64,000 bases of DNA, from assembly GCA_948099385.1 (NCBI GenBank), contig CANUEZ040000191.1:9052001-9116000 (forward strand). The letters run 5' to 3'. The position numbers and the translations under genes were made by a program. Position 1 is the first letter of the stretch, and every line of letters begins with the position of its first letter. This document shows positions 13,601 through 27,500 of the stretch, piece after piece. Source of the DNA: Fasciola hepatica. Lineage: Eukaryota; Platyhelminthes; Trematoda; Plagiorchiida; Fasciolidae. Below the pieces are notes generated by a model that did not search any database, was not told the DNA's origin, and saw only the letters and a list, made by a program, of their open reading frames with translations.

Positions 13601-16600
13601 TAGTAGTAGGAGATTAGATTAGATTAGATTAGATTTGTATAATATGATTGATCATGCAGCTTGAACGCTCAACTGAGCATTGAAATCCATGGAAGCACTC
13701 ACTGTACAGCTGTTTCATCCTTGTTCGGACTCGACTCATCAGCAGTGCACATCGACCGAGCAACCACGGGGACTCCAACAAACGGTCAACCATTGTGAAT
13801 CGAACAACTCGACAACGCAAGGCTATCCGGGATCGCTATCAACGATTTATTCAACATCTACACTACATCATATCGGGCTCCCTTCCCAAACTGGCTTCAA
13901 ATCTGAATGGTAACAACCAGCTTCGCGCACACCGGTCAACTCCTATGATGGATGACTTCTCTGTAGGGGCCTAAGTACAACCAACGCATTCCCAAATGAA
14001 AAACTCACACTGCTTCCTTACTATGCATGCAATTTATTAGTAGTAAAAGATTATATGAGATTAGAATAGATTTGTATAATATGATTGATCATGCAGCTTG
14101 AACGCTCAACTGAGCATTGAAATCCATGGAAGCACTCACTGTACAGCTGTTTCATCCTTGTTCGGACTCGACTCATCAGCAGTGCACATCGACCGAGCAA
14201 CTACGGGGACTCCAACAACCGGTGAACCATTGTGAATTGAACAACTTAACAACACAAGGCTATCCGGGATGGCTATCAACGCTTTGTTCAACATCTACAC
14301 TACATGATAAAGCACCCTTCCAAACTGGCTTCAAATTTGAATGGTAACAACCAGCTTCGCGCACACCGATCGACTCCTATGATGGATGACTTCTCTGTAG
14401 GGGCCTAAGTACAACCAACGCATTCCCAAATGATAAACCTACACAGCTTCCTTACTATGCATGCAATTGATTAATATTAAGACATAAGATTAGATTAGAT
14501 TAGATTTGTATAATATGATTGATCATGCAGCTTGAACGCTCAACTGAGCATTGAAATCTATGGAAGCACTCACTGTACATCTGTTTCATCCTTGTTCGGA
14601 CTCGACTCATCAGCAGTGCACATCGACCGAGCAACCACGGGGAATCCAACAACCGCTGAAACATTGTGATTCGAACAACTTAACAACACAAGGCTATCCG
14701 GGATCGCTAATAACGCTTTCTTCAATATATACACTACATCATGTAGCACCGTTCCTAAACTGGCTTCAAATTTGACTGGTACCAACCAACTTCGCACACA
14801 CCGATCGACTCCTATGATGGATGACTTCTCTGTAGGGGCCTAAGTACAACCAACGCATTCCCAAATGATGAACCTACACAGCTTCCTTACTATGCATGCA
14901 ATTGATTAGTAGTAGGAGATTAGATTAGATTAGATTAGATTAAAATAGATTTGTATAATATGATTGATCATGCAGCTTGAACGCTCAACTGAGCATTGAA
15001 ATCCATGGAAGCACTCACTGTACAGCTGTTTCATCCTTGTTCGGACTCGACTCATCAGCAGTGCACATCGACCGAGCAACCACGGGGACTCAAACAACCG
15101 CTGAACCACTGCGAATCGAACAACTCGACAACACAATGCTACCGGGATCGCTATCAACGCTTTATTCAACATCTACACTACATCATATCGGGCTCCCTTC
15201 CCAAACTGGCTTCAAATTTGAATGGTAACAACCAGCTTCGCGCACACCGGTCAACTCCTATGATGGATGACTTCTCTGTAGGGGCCTAAGTACAACCAAC
15301 GCATTCCCAAATGATGAACCTACACAGCTTCCTTACTATGCATGCAATTGATTAGTAGTAGGAGATTAGATTAGATTAGATTAGATTAAAATAGATTTGT
15401 ATAATATGATTGATCATGCAGCTTGAACGCTCAACTGAGCATTGAAATCCATGGAAGCACTCACTGTACAGCTGTTTCATCCTTGTTCGGACTCGACTCA
15501 TCAGCAGTGCACATCGACCGAGCAACCACGGGGACTCCAACAACCGCTGAACCATTGTGAATCGAACAACTTAACAACACAAGGCTATCCGATGTCGCTA
15601 TCAACGCTTTGTTCAACATCTACACTACATCGTATAGCACCGTTCCAAAACTGGCTTCAAAATTGAATGGTAACAACCAGCTTCGCGCACACCGATCGAC
15701 TCCTATGATGGATGAATTCTCTGTAGGGGCCTAAGTACAACCAACGCATTCCCAAATGAAAAACCTACACAGCTTCCTTACTATGCATGCAATTGTTTAG
15801 TAGTAGGAGATTAGATTAGATTAGATTATAGTAGAATAGATTTGTATAATATGACTGATCATGCAGCTTGAACAATCAACTGAGCATTGAAATATATGGA
15901 AGCACTCACTGTACAGCTGTTTCATCCTTGTTCGGACTCGACTCATCAGCAATGCACATCGACCGAGCAACCACGGGGACTCAAACAACCGGTGAACCAT
16001 TGTGATTCGAACAACTTAACAACACAAGGCTATCCGGGATCGCTAATAACGCTTTCTTCAATATATACACTACATCATGTAGCACCGTTCCCAAACTGGC
16101 TTCAAATTTGACTGGTACCAACCAACTTCGCGCACACCGATCGACTCTTATGATGGATGACTTCTCTGTAGGGGCCTAAGTACAACCAACGCATTCCCAA
16201 ATGATAAACCTACACAGCTTCCTTACTATGCATGCAATTGATTGGTAGTATGGGATTAGATTAGATTAGATTAGATTAGAATAGATTTGTATAATATGAT
16301 TGATCATGCAGCTTGGACGCTCAACTGAGCATTGAAATCCATGGAAGCACTCACTGTACAGCTGTTTCATCCTTGTTCGGACTCGACTCATCAGCAGTGC
16401 ACATCGACCGAGCAACCACGGGGACTCCAACAACCGCTGAACAATTGTGAATGGAACAATTTTACAACACAAGGCTATCCGGGATGGCTATCAACGCTTT
16501 CTACAACATCTACACTACATCATTTAACACCCTTCCCAAACTGGCTTCAAATTTCAATGGTAACAACCAGCTTCGCGCACACCGATCGACTCCTATGATG

Positions 16601-17681
16601 GATGACTTCTCTGTAGGGGCCTAAGTACAACCAACGCATTCCCAAATGATAAACCTACACAGCTTCCTTACTATGCATGCAATTGATTAGTAGTAGGAGA
16701 TTAGATTAGATTAGATTAGATTAGAATAGATTTGTATAATATGATTGATCATGCAGCTTGAACGCTCAACTGAGCATTGAAATCCATGGAAGCACTCACT
16801 GTACAGCTGTTTCATCCTTGTTCGGACTCGACTCCTCAGCAGTGCACATCGACCGAGCAACCACGGGGAATCCAACAACCGCTGAACCATTGTGATTCGA
16901 ACAACTTAACAACACAAGGCTATCCGGGATCGCTATCAACGCTTTCTTCAACATCTACACTACATCGTATAGCACCGTTCCCAAACTGGCTTCAAAGTTG
17001 AATGGTAACAACCAGCTTCGCGCACACCGATCGACTCCTATGATGGATGACTTCTCTGTAGGGGCCTAAGTACAACCAACGCATTCCCAAATGATAAACC
17101 TACACAGCTTCCTTACTATGCATGCAATTGATTAGTAGTAGGAGATTAGATTAGATTAGATTAGATTAGAATAGATTTGTATAATATGATTGATCATGCA
17201 GCTTGAACAATCAACTGAACATTGAAATCCGTGGAAGCACTCACTGTACAGCTGTTTCATCCTTGTTCGGACTCGACTCATCAGCAGTGCACATCGACCG
17301 AGCAACCACGGGGAATCCAACAACCGCTGAACCATTGTGATTCGAACAACTTAACAACACAAGGCTATCCGGGATCGCTATCAACGCTTTCTTCAATATA
17401 TACACTACATCATGTAGCACCCTTCCCAAACTGGCTTCAAATTTGACTGGTACCAACCAACTTCGCGCACACCGATCGACTCCAATGATGGATGACTTCT
17501 CTGTAGGGGCCCAAATACAACCAACGCATTCCCAAATGATGAACCTACACAGCTTCCTTACTATGCATGCAATTGATTAGTAGTAGGCGATTAGATTAGA
17601 TTAGTTTAGATTAGGTTTGTATAATATGATTGATCATGCAGCTTGAACGCTCAACTGAGCATTGAAATCCATGGAAGCACT

Positions 17682-17729
17682 CACTGTACAGTTATTTCAT
17701 CCTTGTTCGGACTCGACTCATCAGCAGTG
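17682..17729 (-). ncRNA. Hammerhead copy with altered stem III (AACT subtype)
   Basis: On the minus strand the GAAA box is followed by TAACTGTA instead of CAGCTGTA, replacing the stem III C-G pair with a U.G wobble and breaking the palindrome. The same subtype recurs at 20345, 22121, 23439, 24771 and 26084, all within 17.6-26.1 kb, so it spread as a subfamily. Activity is expected to be reduced. Confidence 0.6.
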
Positions 17730-18120
17730 CACATCGACCGAGCAACCACGGTGATTCCAACAACCGCTGAACCATTGTGAATCGAACAACTCGCCAACAC
17801 AATGCTACCGGGATCGCTATCAACGCTTTATTCAACATCTACACTACATCATATCGGGCTCCCTTCCCAAACTGGCTTCAAATTTGAATGGTAACAACCA
17901 GCTTCGCGAACACCGGTCAACTCCTATGATGGATGACTTCTCTAGGGGCCTAAGTACAACCAACGCATTCCCAAATGAAAAACTCACACAGCTTCCTTAC
18001 TATGCATGCAATTGATTAGTAGTAGGAGATTAGATTAGATTAGATTAGAATAGATTTGTATAATATGATTGATCATGCAGCTTGAACAATCAAGTGAGCA
18101 TTGAAATCCATGGAAGCACT

Positions 18121-18168
18121 CACTGTACAGCTGTTTCATCCTTGTTCGGACTGGACTCATCAGCAGTG
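18121..18168 (-). ncRNA. Hammerhead copy with extended stem II
   Basis: On the minus strand stem II is GTCC...GGAT rather than GTCG...GGAT, giving four consecutive pairs instead of three. All other core bases are consensus, so this is structurally the best stem II seen in the window. Confidence 0.65.
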
Positions 18169-19619
18169 CACATCGACCGAGCAACCACGGGGACTCCAAC
18201 AACCGCTGAACCATTGTTAATCGAACAACTTAACAACACAAGGCTATCCGGGATGGCTATCAACGCTTTGTTCAACATCTACACTACATCATATAGCACC
18301 GTTCCCAAACTGGCTTCAAATTTGAATGGTAACAACCAGCTTCGCGCACACCGATCGACTCCTATGATGGATGACTTCTCTGTAGGGGCCTATGTACAAC
18401 CAACGCATTCCCAAATGATAAACCTACACAGCTTCCTTACTATGCATGCAATTGATTAGTAGTAGGAGATTAGATTAGATTAGATTAGATTAAAATAGAT
18501 TTGTATAATATGATTGATCATGCAGCTTGAACGCTCAACTGAGCATTGAAATCCATGGAAGCACACACTGTACAGCTGTTTCATCCTTGTTCGGACTCGA
18601 CTCATCAGCAGTGCACATCGACCGAGCAACCTCGGGGACTCCAACAACCGCTGAACCATTGTGAATCGAACAACTTAACAACACAAGGCTATCCGATGTC
18701 GCTATCAACGCTTTGTTCAACATCTACACTACATCGTATAGCACCGTTCCCAAACTGGCTTCAAAGTTGAATGGTAACAACCAGCTTCGCGCACACCGAT
18801 CGACTCCTATGATGAATGACTTCTCTGTAGGGGCTTAAGTACAACCAACGCATTCCCAAATGATGAACCGACACGGCTTCCTTACTATGCATGCAATTGA
18901 TTAGTAGTAGGAGATTAGATTAGATTAGATTAGATTAGAATAGATTTGTATAATATGATTGATCATGCAGCTTGAACGCTCAACTGAGCATTGAAATCCA
19001 TGGAAGCACTCACTGTACAGCTGTTTCATCCTTGTTCGGACTCGACTCATCAGCAGTGCACATCGACCGAGCAACCACGGGGACTCAAACAACCGGTGAA
19101 TGATTGTAAATAGAACAACTCGAACACACAAGGCTATCCGATGTCGCTATCAACGCTTTGTTCAACATCTACACTACATCATATAGCACCGTTCCCAAAC
19201 TGGCTTCAAATTTGAATGGTAACAACCAGCTTCGCGCACACCGATCGACTCCTATGATGGATGACTTCTCTGTAGGGGCCTATGTACAACCAACGCATTC
19301 CCAAATGAAAAACATACACAGCTTCCTTACTATGCATGCAATTGATTAGTAGTAGGAGATTAGATTAGATTAGATTAGATTAAAATAGATTTGTATAATA
19401 TGATTGATCATGCAGCTTGAACGCTCAACTGAGCATTGAAATCCATGGAAGCACTCACTGTACAGCTGTTTCATCCTTGTTCGGACTCGACTCATCAGCA
19501 GTGCACATCGACCGAGCAACCACGGGGAATCCAACAACCGCTGAACCATTGTGATTCGAACAACTTAACAACACAAGGCTATCCGGGATGGCTATCAACG
19601 CTTTCTTCAACATCTACAC

Positions 19620-22520
19620 TACATCGTATCGGGCTCCGTTCCAAAACTGTCTTCAAATTTGACTGGTACCAACCAACTTCGCGCACACCGATAGACTCCT
19701 ATGATGGATGACTTCTCTGTAGGGGCCTAAGTACAACCAACGCATTCCCAAATGATAAACTCACACAGCTTCCTTACTATGCATGCAATTGATTAGTAGT
19801 AGGAGATTAGATTAGATTAGATTAGATTAGAATAGATTTGTATAATATGATTGATCATGCAGCTTGAACGCTCAACTGAGCATTGAAATCCATGGAAGCA
19901 CTCACTGTACAGCTGTTTCATCCTTGTTCGGACTCGATTCATCAGCAGTGCACATCGATAGAGCAACCACGGGGAATCCAACAACCGGTCAACCATTGTG
20001 AATCGAACAACTCGACAACACAAGGCTATCCGGGATCGCTATCAACGCTTTCTTCAACATCTACACTACATCATATCGAGCTCCCTTCCCAAACTGGATT
20101 CAAATTTGAATGGTAACAACCAGCTTTGCGCACACCGATCGACTCCTATGATGGATGACTTCTCTGTAGGGGCCTAAGTACAACCAACGCATTCCCAAAT
20201 GATGAACCTACACAGCTTCCTTACTATGCATGCAATTGATTAGTAGTAGGAGATTAGATTAGATTAGATTAGATTAGATTTGTATAATATGATTGATCAT
20301 GCAGCTTGAACGCTCAACTGAGCATTGAAATCCATGGAAGCACTCACTGTACAGTTATTTCATCCTTGTTCGGACTCGACTCATCAGCAGTGCACATCGA
20401 CCGAGCAACCACGGGGACTCCAACAACCGCTGAACCATTGTGAATCGAACAACTCGAAAACACAAGGCTACCGGGATCGCTATCAACGCTTTATTCAACA
20501 TCTACACTTCATCATATCGGGCTCCCTTCCCAAACTGGCTTCAAATTGGAATGGTAACTACCAGCTTCGCGCACACCGATCGACTCCTATGATGGATGAT
20601 TCTCTAGGGGCCTAAGTACAACCAACGCATTCCTAAATGATAAACCTACACAGCTTCCTTACTATGCATGCAATTGATTAGTAGTAGGAGATTAGATTAG
20701 ATTAGATTAGATTAGAATAGATTTGTATAATATGATTGATCATGCAGCTTGGACGCTCAACTGAGCATTGAAATCCATGGAAGCACTCACTGTACAGCTG
20801 TTTCATCCTTGTTCGGACTCGACTCATCAGCAGTGCACATCGACCGAGCAACCACGGGGACTCCAACAACCGCTGAACCATTGTGAATCGAACAACTTAA
20901 CAACACAAGGCTATCCGATGTCGCTATCAACGCTTTGTTCAACATCTACACTACATCGTATAGCACCGTTCCCAAACTGGCTTCAAAATTGAATGGTAAC
21001 AACCAGCTTCGCGCACACCGATCGACTCCTATGATGGATGACTTCTCTGTAGGGGCCTAAGTACAACCAACGCATTCCCAAATGATAAACCTACACAGCT
21101 TCCTTACTATGCATGCAATTGATTAGTAGTAGGAGATTAGATTAGATTAGATTAGATTAGAATAGATTTGTATAATATGATTGATCATATAGCTTGAACG
21201 CTCAACTGAGCATTGAAATCCATGGAGCACTCACTGTACAGCTGTTTCATCCTTGTTCGGACTCGACTCATCAGCAGTGCACATCGACCGAGCAACCACG
21301 GGGAATCCAACAACCGCTGAACCATTGTGATTCGAACAACTTAACAACACAAGGCTATCCGGGATCGCTAATATCGCTTTCTTCAACATCCACACTACAT
21401 CATATCGGGCTCCCTTCCAAAACTGTCTTCAAATTTGACTGGTACCAACCAACTTCGCGCACACCGATAGACTCCTATGATGGATGACTTCTCTGTAGGG
21501 GCCTAAGTACAACCAACGCATTCCCAAATGATAAACTCACACAGCTTCCTTACTATGCATGCAATTGATTAGTAGTAGGAGATTAGATTAGATTAGATTA
21601 GATTAGAATAGATTTGTATAATATGATTGATCATGCAGCTTGAACGCTCAACTGAGCATTGAAATCCATGGAAGCACTCACTGTACAGCTGTTTCATCCT
21701 TGTTCGGACTCGATTCATCAGCAGTGCACATCGATAGAGCAACCACGGGGATTCCAACAACCGGTCAACCATTGTGAATCGAACAACTCGACAACACAAG
21801 GCTATCCGGGATCGCTATCAACGCTTTCTTCAACATCTACACTACATCATATCGAGCTCCCTTCCCAAACTGGCTTCAAATTTGAATGGTAACAACCAGC
21901 TTTGCGCACACCGATCGACTCCTATGATGGATGACTTCTCTGTAGGGGCCTAAGTACAACCAACGCATTCCCAAATGATGAACCTACACAGCTTCCTTAC
22001 TATGCATGCAATTGATTAGTAGTAGGAGATTAGATTAGATTAGATTAGATTAGATTTGTATAATATGATTGATCATGCAGCTTGAACGCTCAACTGAGCA
22101 TTGAAATCCATGGAAGCACTCACCGTACAGTTATTTCATCCTTGTTCGGACTCGACTCATCAGCAGTGCACATCGACCGAGCAACCACGGGGACTCCAAC
22201 AACCGCTGAACCATTGTGAATCGAACAACTCGACAACACAAGGCTACCGGGATCGCTATCAACGCTTTATTCAACATCTACACTTCATCATATCGGGCTC
22301 CCTTCCCAAACTGGCTTCAAATTGGAATGGTAACTACCAGCTTCGCGCACACCGATCGACTCCTATGATGGATGATTCTCTAGGGGCCTAAGTACAACCA
22401 ACGCATTCCTAAATGATAAACCTACACAGCTTCCTTACTATGCATGCAATTGATTAGTAGTAGGAGATTAGATTAGATTAGATTAGATTAGAATAGATTT
22501 GTATAATATGATTGATCATG
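19620..22520 (-). repeat. Tandem 4-monomer duplication (1776-bp offset)
   Basis: Monomers anchored at 19883 and 20325 recur nearly unchanged at 21659 and 22101, sharing private variants such as GATTCATCAG with ATCGATAGAGC, and the shortened TGATTCTCTAGGGG. The monomer at 22544 joins features of those at 20768 and 21213 (a missing A in CATGGAGCAC), so the second copy appears shortened by unequal exchange. Confidence 0.8.
19903..19950 (-). ncRNA. Hammerhead copy with A-U stem II closing pair
   Basis: Position 10.1 is A instead of G on the minus strand, so the first stem II pair becomes A-U rather than G.U. The duplicated copy at 21679-21726 has the same change. The pair is stronger, but G10.1 also takes part in metal binding in characterised hammerheads, so the effect on activity is uncertain. 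Confidence 0.6.
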
Positions 22521-25500
22521 TAGCTTGAACGCTCAACTGAGCATTGAAATCCATGGAGCACTCACTGTACAGCTGTTTCATCCTTGTTCGGACTCGACTC
22601 ATCAGCAGTGCACATCGACCGAGCAACCACGGGGACTCCAACAACCGCTGAACCATTGTGAATCGAACAACTTAACAACACAAGGCTATCCGGGATGGCT
22701 ATCAACGCTTTGTTCAACATCTACACTACATCGTATAGCACCGTTCCCAAACTGGCTTCAAATTTCAATGGTAACAACCAGCTTCGCGCACACCGATCGA
22801 CTCCTATGATGGATGACTTCTCTGTAGGGGCCTAAGTACAACCAACGCATTCCCAAATGATAAACCTACACAGCTTCCTTACTATGCATGCAATTGATTA
22901 GTAGTAGGCGATTAGATTAGATTAGTTTAGATTAGGTTTGTATAATATGATTGATCATGCAGCTTGAACGCTCAACTGAGCATTGAAATCCATGGTAGCA
23001 CTCACTGTACAGCTGTTTCATCCTTGTTCGGACTCGACTCATCAGCAGTGCACATCGACCGAGCAACCATGGGGACTCCAACAACCGCTGAACCATTGTG
23101 AATCGAACAACTCAACAACACAAGGCTATCCGGGATGGCTATCAACATTTGTTCAACATCTACACTACATCATATATAGCACCCTTCCCAAACTGGCTTC
23201 AAATTTCAATGGTAACAACCAGCTTCGCGCACACCGATCGACTCCTATGATGGATGACTTCTCTGTAGGGGCCTACGTACAACCAACGCATTCCCAAATG
23301 ATGAACCTACACAGCTTCCTTACTATGCATGCAATTGATTAGTAGTAAGAGATTAGATTAGATTAGAATTGATTGGTGTAATATGATTGATCATGCAGCT
23401 TGAACGCTCAACTGGGCATTGAAATCCATGGAAGCACTCACTGTACAGTTATTTCATCCTTGTTCGGACTCGACTCATCAGCAGTGCACATCGACCGAGC
23501 AACCACGGGGACTCAAACAACCGCTGAACCATTGTGAATCGAACAACTCGACAACACAATGCTACCGGGATCGCTATCAACGCTTTATTCGACATCTACA
23601 CTACATCATATCGGGCTCCCTTCCCAAACTGGCTTCAAATTTGAATGGTAACAACCAGCTTCGCGCACACCGGTCAACTCCTATGATGGATGACTTCTCT
23701 GTAGGGGCCTAAGTACAACCAACGCATTCCCAAATGAAAAACTCACACAGCTTCCTTACTATGCATGCAATTGATTAGTAGTAGGAGATTAGATTAGATT
23801 AGATTAGATTAGATTAGAATAGATTTGTAAAATATGATTGATCATGCAGCTTGAACGCTCAACTGAGCATTGAAATCCATGGAAGCACTCACTGTACAGC
23901 TGTTTCATCCTTGTTCGGACTCGACTCATCAGCAGTGCACATCGACCGAGCAACCACGGGGACTCCAACAACCGCTGAACCATTGTGAATCGAACAACTT
24001 AACAACACAAGGCTATCCGATGTCGCTATCAACGCTTTGTTCAACATCTACACTACATCGTATAGCACCGTTCCCAAACTGGCTTCAAAGTTGAATGGTA
24101 ACAACCAGCTTCGCGCACACCGATCGACTCCTATGATGGATGACTTCTCTGTAGGGGCCTTAGTACAACCAACGCATTCCCAAATGATAAACCTACACAG
24201 CTTCCTTACTATGCATGCAATTGATTAGTAGTAGGAGATTAGATTAGATTAGATTAGATTAGAATAGATTTGTATAATATGATTGATCATGCAGCTTGAA
24301 CGCTCAACTGAGCATTGAAATCCATAGAAGCACTCACTGTACAGCTGTTTCATCCTTGTTCGGACTCGACTCATCAGCAGTGCACATCGACCGAGCAACG
24401 ACGGGTATTCCAACAACCGCTGAACCATTGTGAATCGAACAACTTAACAACACAAGGCTATCCGGGATGGCTATCAACGCTTTCTTCAACATCTACACTA
24501 CATCATTTAAAACCCTTCCCAAACTGGCTTCAAATTTGAATGGTAACAACCAGCTTCGTGCACACCGATCGACTCCTATGATGGGTGACTTCTCTGTAGG
24601 GGCCTAAGTACAACCAACGCATTCCCAAATGAAAAACCTACACAGCTTCCTTACTATGCATGCAATTGATTAGTAGTAGGAGATTAGATTATATTAGAAT
24701 GGATTGGTGTAAAAATGATTGATCATGCAGCTTGAACGCTCAACTGAGCATTGAAATCCATGGAAGCACTCACTGTACAGTTATTTCATCCTTGTTCGGA
24801 CTCGACTCATCAGCAGTACACATCGACCGAGCAACCACGGGGACTCCAACCAACGGTCAACCATTGTGAATCGAACAACTTAACAACACAAGGCTATCCG
24901 GGATCGCTATCAACGCTTTGTTCAACATCCACACTACATCATATAGCACCGTTCCCAAACTGGCTTCAAATTTCAATGGTAACAACCAGCTTCGCGCACA
25001 CCGATCGACTCCTATGATGAATGACTTCTCTGTAGGGGCTTAAGTACAACCAACGCATTCCCAAATGATGAACCGACACAGCTTCCTTACTATGCATGCA
25101 ATTGATTAGTAGTAGGAGATTAGATTATATTAGATTTGTATAAAATGATTGATCATGCAGCTTGAACGCTCAACTGAGCATTGAAATCCATGGAAGCACT
25201 CACTGTACAGCTGTTTCATCCTTGTTCGGACTCGACTCATCAGCAGTGCACATCGACCGAGCAACCACGGGGACTCCAACAACCGGTGAACCATTGTATA
25301 TCGAACAACTCGACAACACAAGGCTATCCGGGATGGCTATCAACGATTTCTTCAACATCTACACTACATCATATCGGGCTCCCTTCCAAAACTGTCTTCA
25401 AATTTGATTGGTAACAAACAGCTTCGCGCACACCGATCGAATCCTATGATGGATGACTTCTCTGTAGGGGCCTAAGTACAACCAACGCATTCACAAATGA

Positions 25501-27401
25501 AAAACTCACACAGATTCCTTACTATGCATGCAATTGATTAATATTAAGACATAAGATTAGATTAGATTAGAATGGATTGGTATAATATGATTGATCATGC
25601 AGCTTGAACGCTCAACTGAGCATTGAAGGCCATGGAATCACTCACTGTACAGCTGTTTCATCCTTGTTCGGACTAGACTCATCAGCAGTGCACATCGATA
25701 GAGCAACCACGGGGATTCCAACAACCGCTGAACCATTGTGAATCGAACAACTCGACAACACAAGGCTACCGGGGACGATATCAACGCTTTATTCAACATC
25801 TACACTTCATCATATCGGGCTCCCTTCCCAAACTGGCTTCAAATTTGAATGGTAACAACCAGCTTTGCGCACACCGTTCGACTCCTATGATGGATGACTT
25901 CTCTGTAGGGGCCTAAGTACAACCAACGCATTCCCAAATGATGAACCTACACAGCTTCCTTACTATGCATGCAATTGATTAATATTAGGACATAAGATTA
26001 GATTAGATTAGACTGGATTGGTATAATATCATCGATCATGCAGCTTGAACGCTCAACTGAGCATTGAAATCCATGGAAGCACTCACTGTACAGTTATTTC
26101 ATCCTTGTTCGTACTCGACTCATCAGCAGTGCACATCGACCGAGCAACCACGGGGACTCCAACAACCGCTGAACCATTGTGAATCGAACAACTCGACAAC
26201 ACAAGGCTACCGGGATCGCTATCAACGCATTATTCAACATCTACACTTCATCATATCGGGCTCCCTTCCCAAACTGGCTTCAAATTTGAATGGTAACAAC
26301 CAGCTTCGCGCACACCGGTCAACTCCTATGATGGATGACTTCTCTGTAGGGGCCTAAGTACAACCAACGCATTCCCAAATGAAAAAACCTACACAGCTTC
26401 CTTACTATGCATGCAATTGATTAGTAGTAGGAGATTAGATTAGATTAGATTAGAATAGATTTGTATAATATGATTGATCATGCAGCTTGAACGCTCAACT
26501 GAGCATTGAAATCCATGGAAGCACTCACTGTACAGCTGTTTCATCCTTGTTCGGACTCGACTCATCAGCAGTGCACATCGACCGAGCAACCACGGGGACT
26601 CCAACAACCGCTGAACCATTGTGAATCGAACAACTTAATAACACAAGTCTATCCGGGATGGCTATCAACATTTGTTAAACATCTACACTACATCATTTAA
26701 CACCCTTCCCAAACTGGCTTCAAATTTCAATGGTAACAACCAGCTTCGCGCACACCGATCGACTCCTATGATGGATGACTTCTCTGTAGGGGCCTAAGTA
26801 CAACCAACGCATTCCCAAATGATAAACCTACACAGCTTCCTTACTATGCATGCAATTGAATAATAATATGAGATTCGAATATATTATAATAGATTTGTAT
26901 AATTTGATTGATCATGCAGCTTGAACGCTCAACTGAGCATTGAAATCCATGGGAGCACTCATTGTACAGCTGTTTCATCCTTGTTCGGACTCGACTCATC
27001 AGCAGTGCACATCGACCGAGCCTCCACGGGGTTGCAAATAACCGCTGAACCATTGTGAATCGAACAACTTTACAACACAAGGCTATCCGATGTCGCTATC
27101 AACGCTTTGTTCAACATCTACACTACATCATATATAGCCCCCTTCCCAAACTGGCTTCAAATTTCAGTAGTAACAACAAGCTTCGCGCACACCGATCGAC
27201 TCCTATGATGGATGACTTCTCTGTAAGGGCCTAAGTACATCCAACGCATTCATAAATGAAAAACCTACACAGCTTCCATACTATGCATGCAATGGATTAG
27301 TAGTAGGAGATTAGATTAGATTAGATTAGATTACAATATATTTGTATAATATGATTGATCATGCAGCTTGAACAATCAACTGAGCATTGAAATCTATGGA
27401 A

Positions 27402-27500
27402 GCACTCACTGTACAGCTGTTTCATCCTTGGTTGCTCGGTCGATGTGCACTGCTGATGAGTCGAGTCCGAACAAGGATGAAACAGCTGTACAGTGAGTGC
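27402..27500. repeat. Satellite inversion junction with 29-bp inverted arms
   Basis: Arms 27402-27430 and 27472-27500 are perfect reverse complements of each other (29 bp) around a 41-nt spacer; weaker complementarity extends outwards as the two oppositely oriented arrays. The breakpoint is at 27430/27431: sequence to the left follows the leftward monomer up to ...CATCCTTG, sequence to the right follows the rightward monomer from GTTGCTCGG. The two parents share only TG at the join, so there is at most about 2 bp of microhomology. The join removes the 5' half (CTGATGA) of the leftward ribozyme, leaving its 3' half at 27407-27430, while the rightward ribozyme at 27448-27495 is complete. The flanking monomers are not mirror images, which argues against a simple fold-back read artefact. 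Confidence 0.93.
27448..27495 (+). ncRNA. Type I hammerhead ribozyme, first rightward copy
   Basis: Complete copy immediately right of the inversion point: CACTG at 27448, CTGATGA at 27453, stem II strands GTC and GAT, GAAA, the ACAGCTGT palindrome, GTA, CAGTG ending at 27495. It has no substitution in the core. Only 17 nt of its upstream monomer sequence survive (27431-27447), so its putative A and B boxes are absent here; if this copy is transcribed, the promoter must differ from that of the other copies. Confidence 0.85.

Larger units (their letters stand above)
1..27430 (-). repeat. Hammerhead-ribozyme satellite array, leftward block
   Basis: About 62 tandem monomers of about 442 bp, all with the ribozyme on the minus strand; no host gene interrupts them. 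Reading the minus strand, each monomer holds in order: a TTCAAATTTGAA-like palindrome, a TAGC..CCCGG box, GTTCGATTC, the hammerhead, ATGATCAATCAT, a (TAATC)n tract, AATTGCATGCAT, a T5 run and GTGTGCGCGAAGC. The 48-nt ribozyme segments start (plus coordinates) at 7, 447, 889, 1325, 1765, 2201, 2641, 3088, 3525, 3970, 4417, 4854, 5300, 5747, 6194, 6641, 7087, 7534, 7981, 8418, 8851, 9298, 9743, 10185, 10616, 11058, 11506, 11939, 12381, 12818, 13263, 13700, 14137, 14571, 15016, 15462, 15907, 16352, 16797, 17242, 17682, 18121, 18566, 19011, 19456, 19903, 20345, 20788, 21232, 21679, 22121, 22563, 23003, 23439, 23890, 24335, 24771, 25201, 25643, 26084, 26526 and 26960, with a truncated one at 27407. 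The window opens inside a monomer. Short ORFs seen in every unit are by-products of the conserved sequence. Confidence 0.97.

Noticed and set aside
14977..24228. Longer satellite ORFs of 90-125 aa
   Set aside because: They arise where a one- or two-base indel joins two open frames of the same monomer; the lengths are not conserved between copies.
1..27430. CRISPR-like array because of regular spacing
   Set aside because: The period of about 440 bp is continuous homologous sequence, with no short repeat plus unique spacer pattern.
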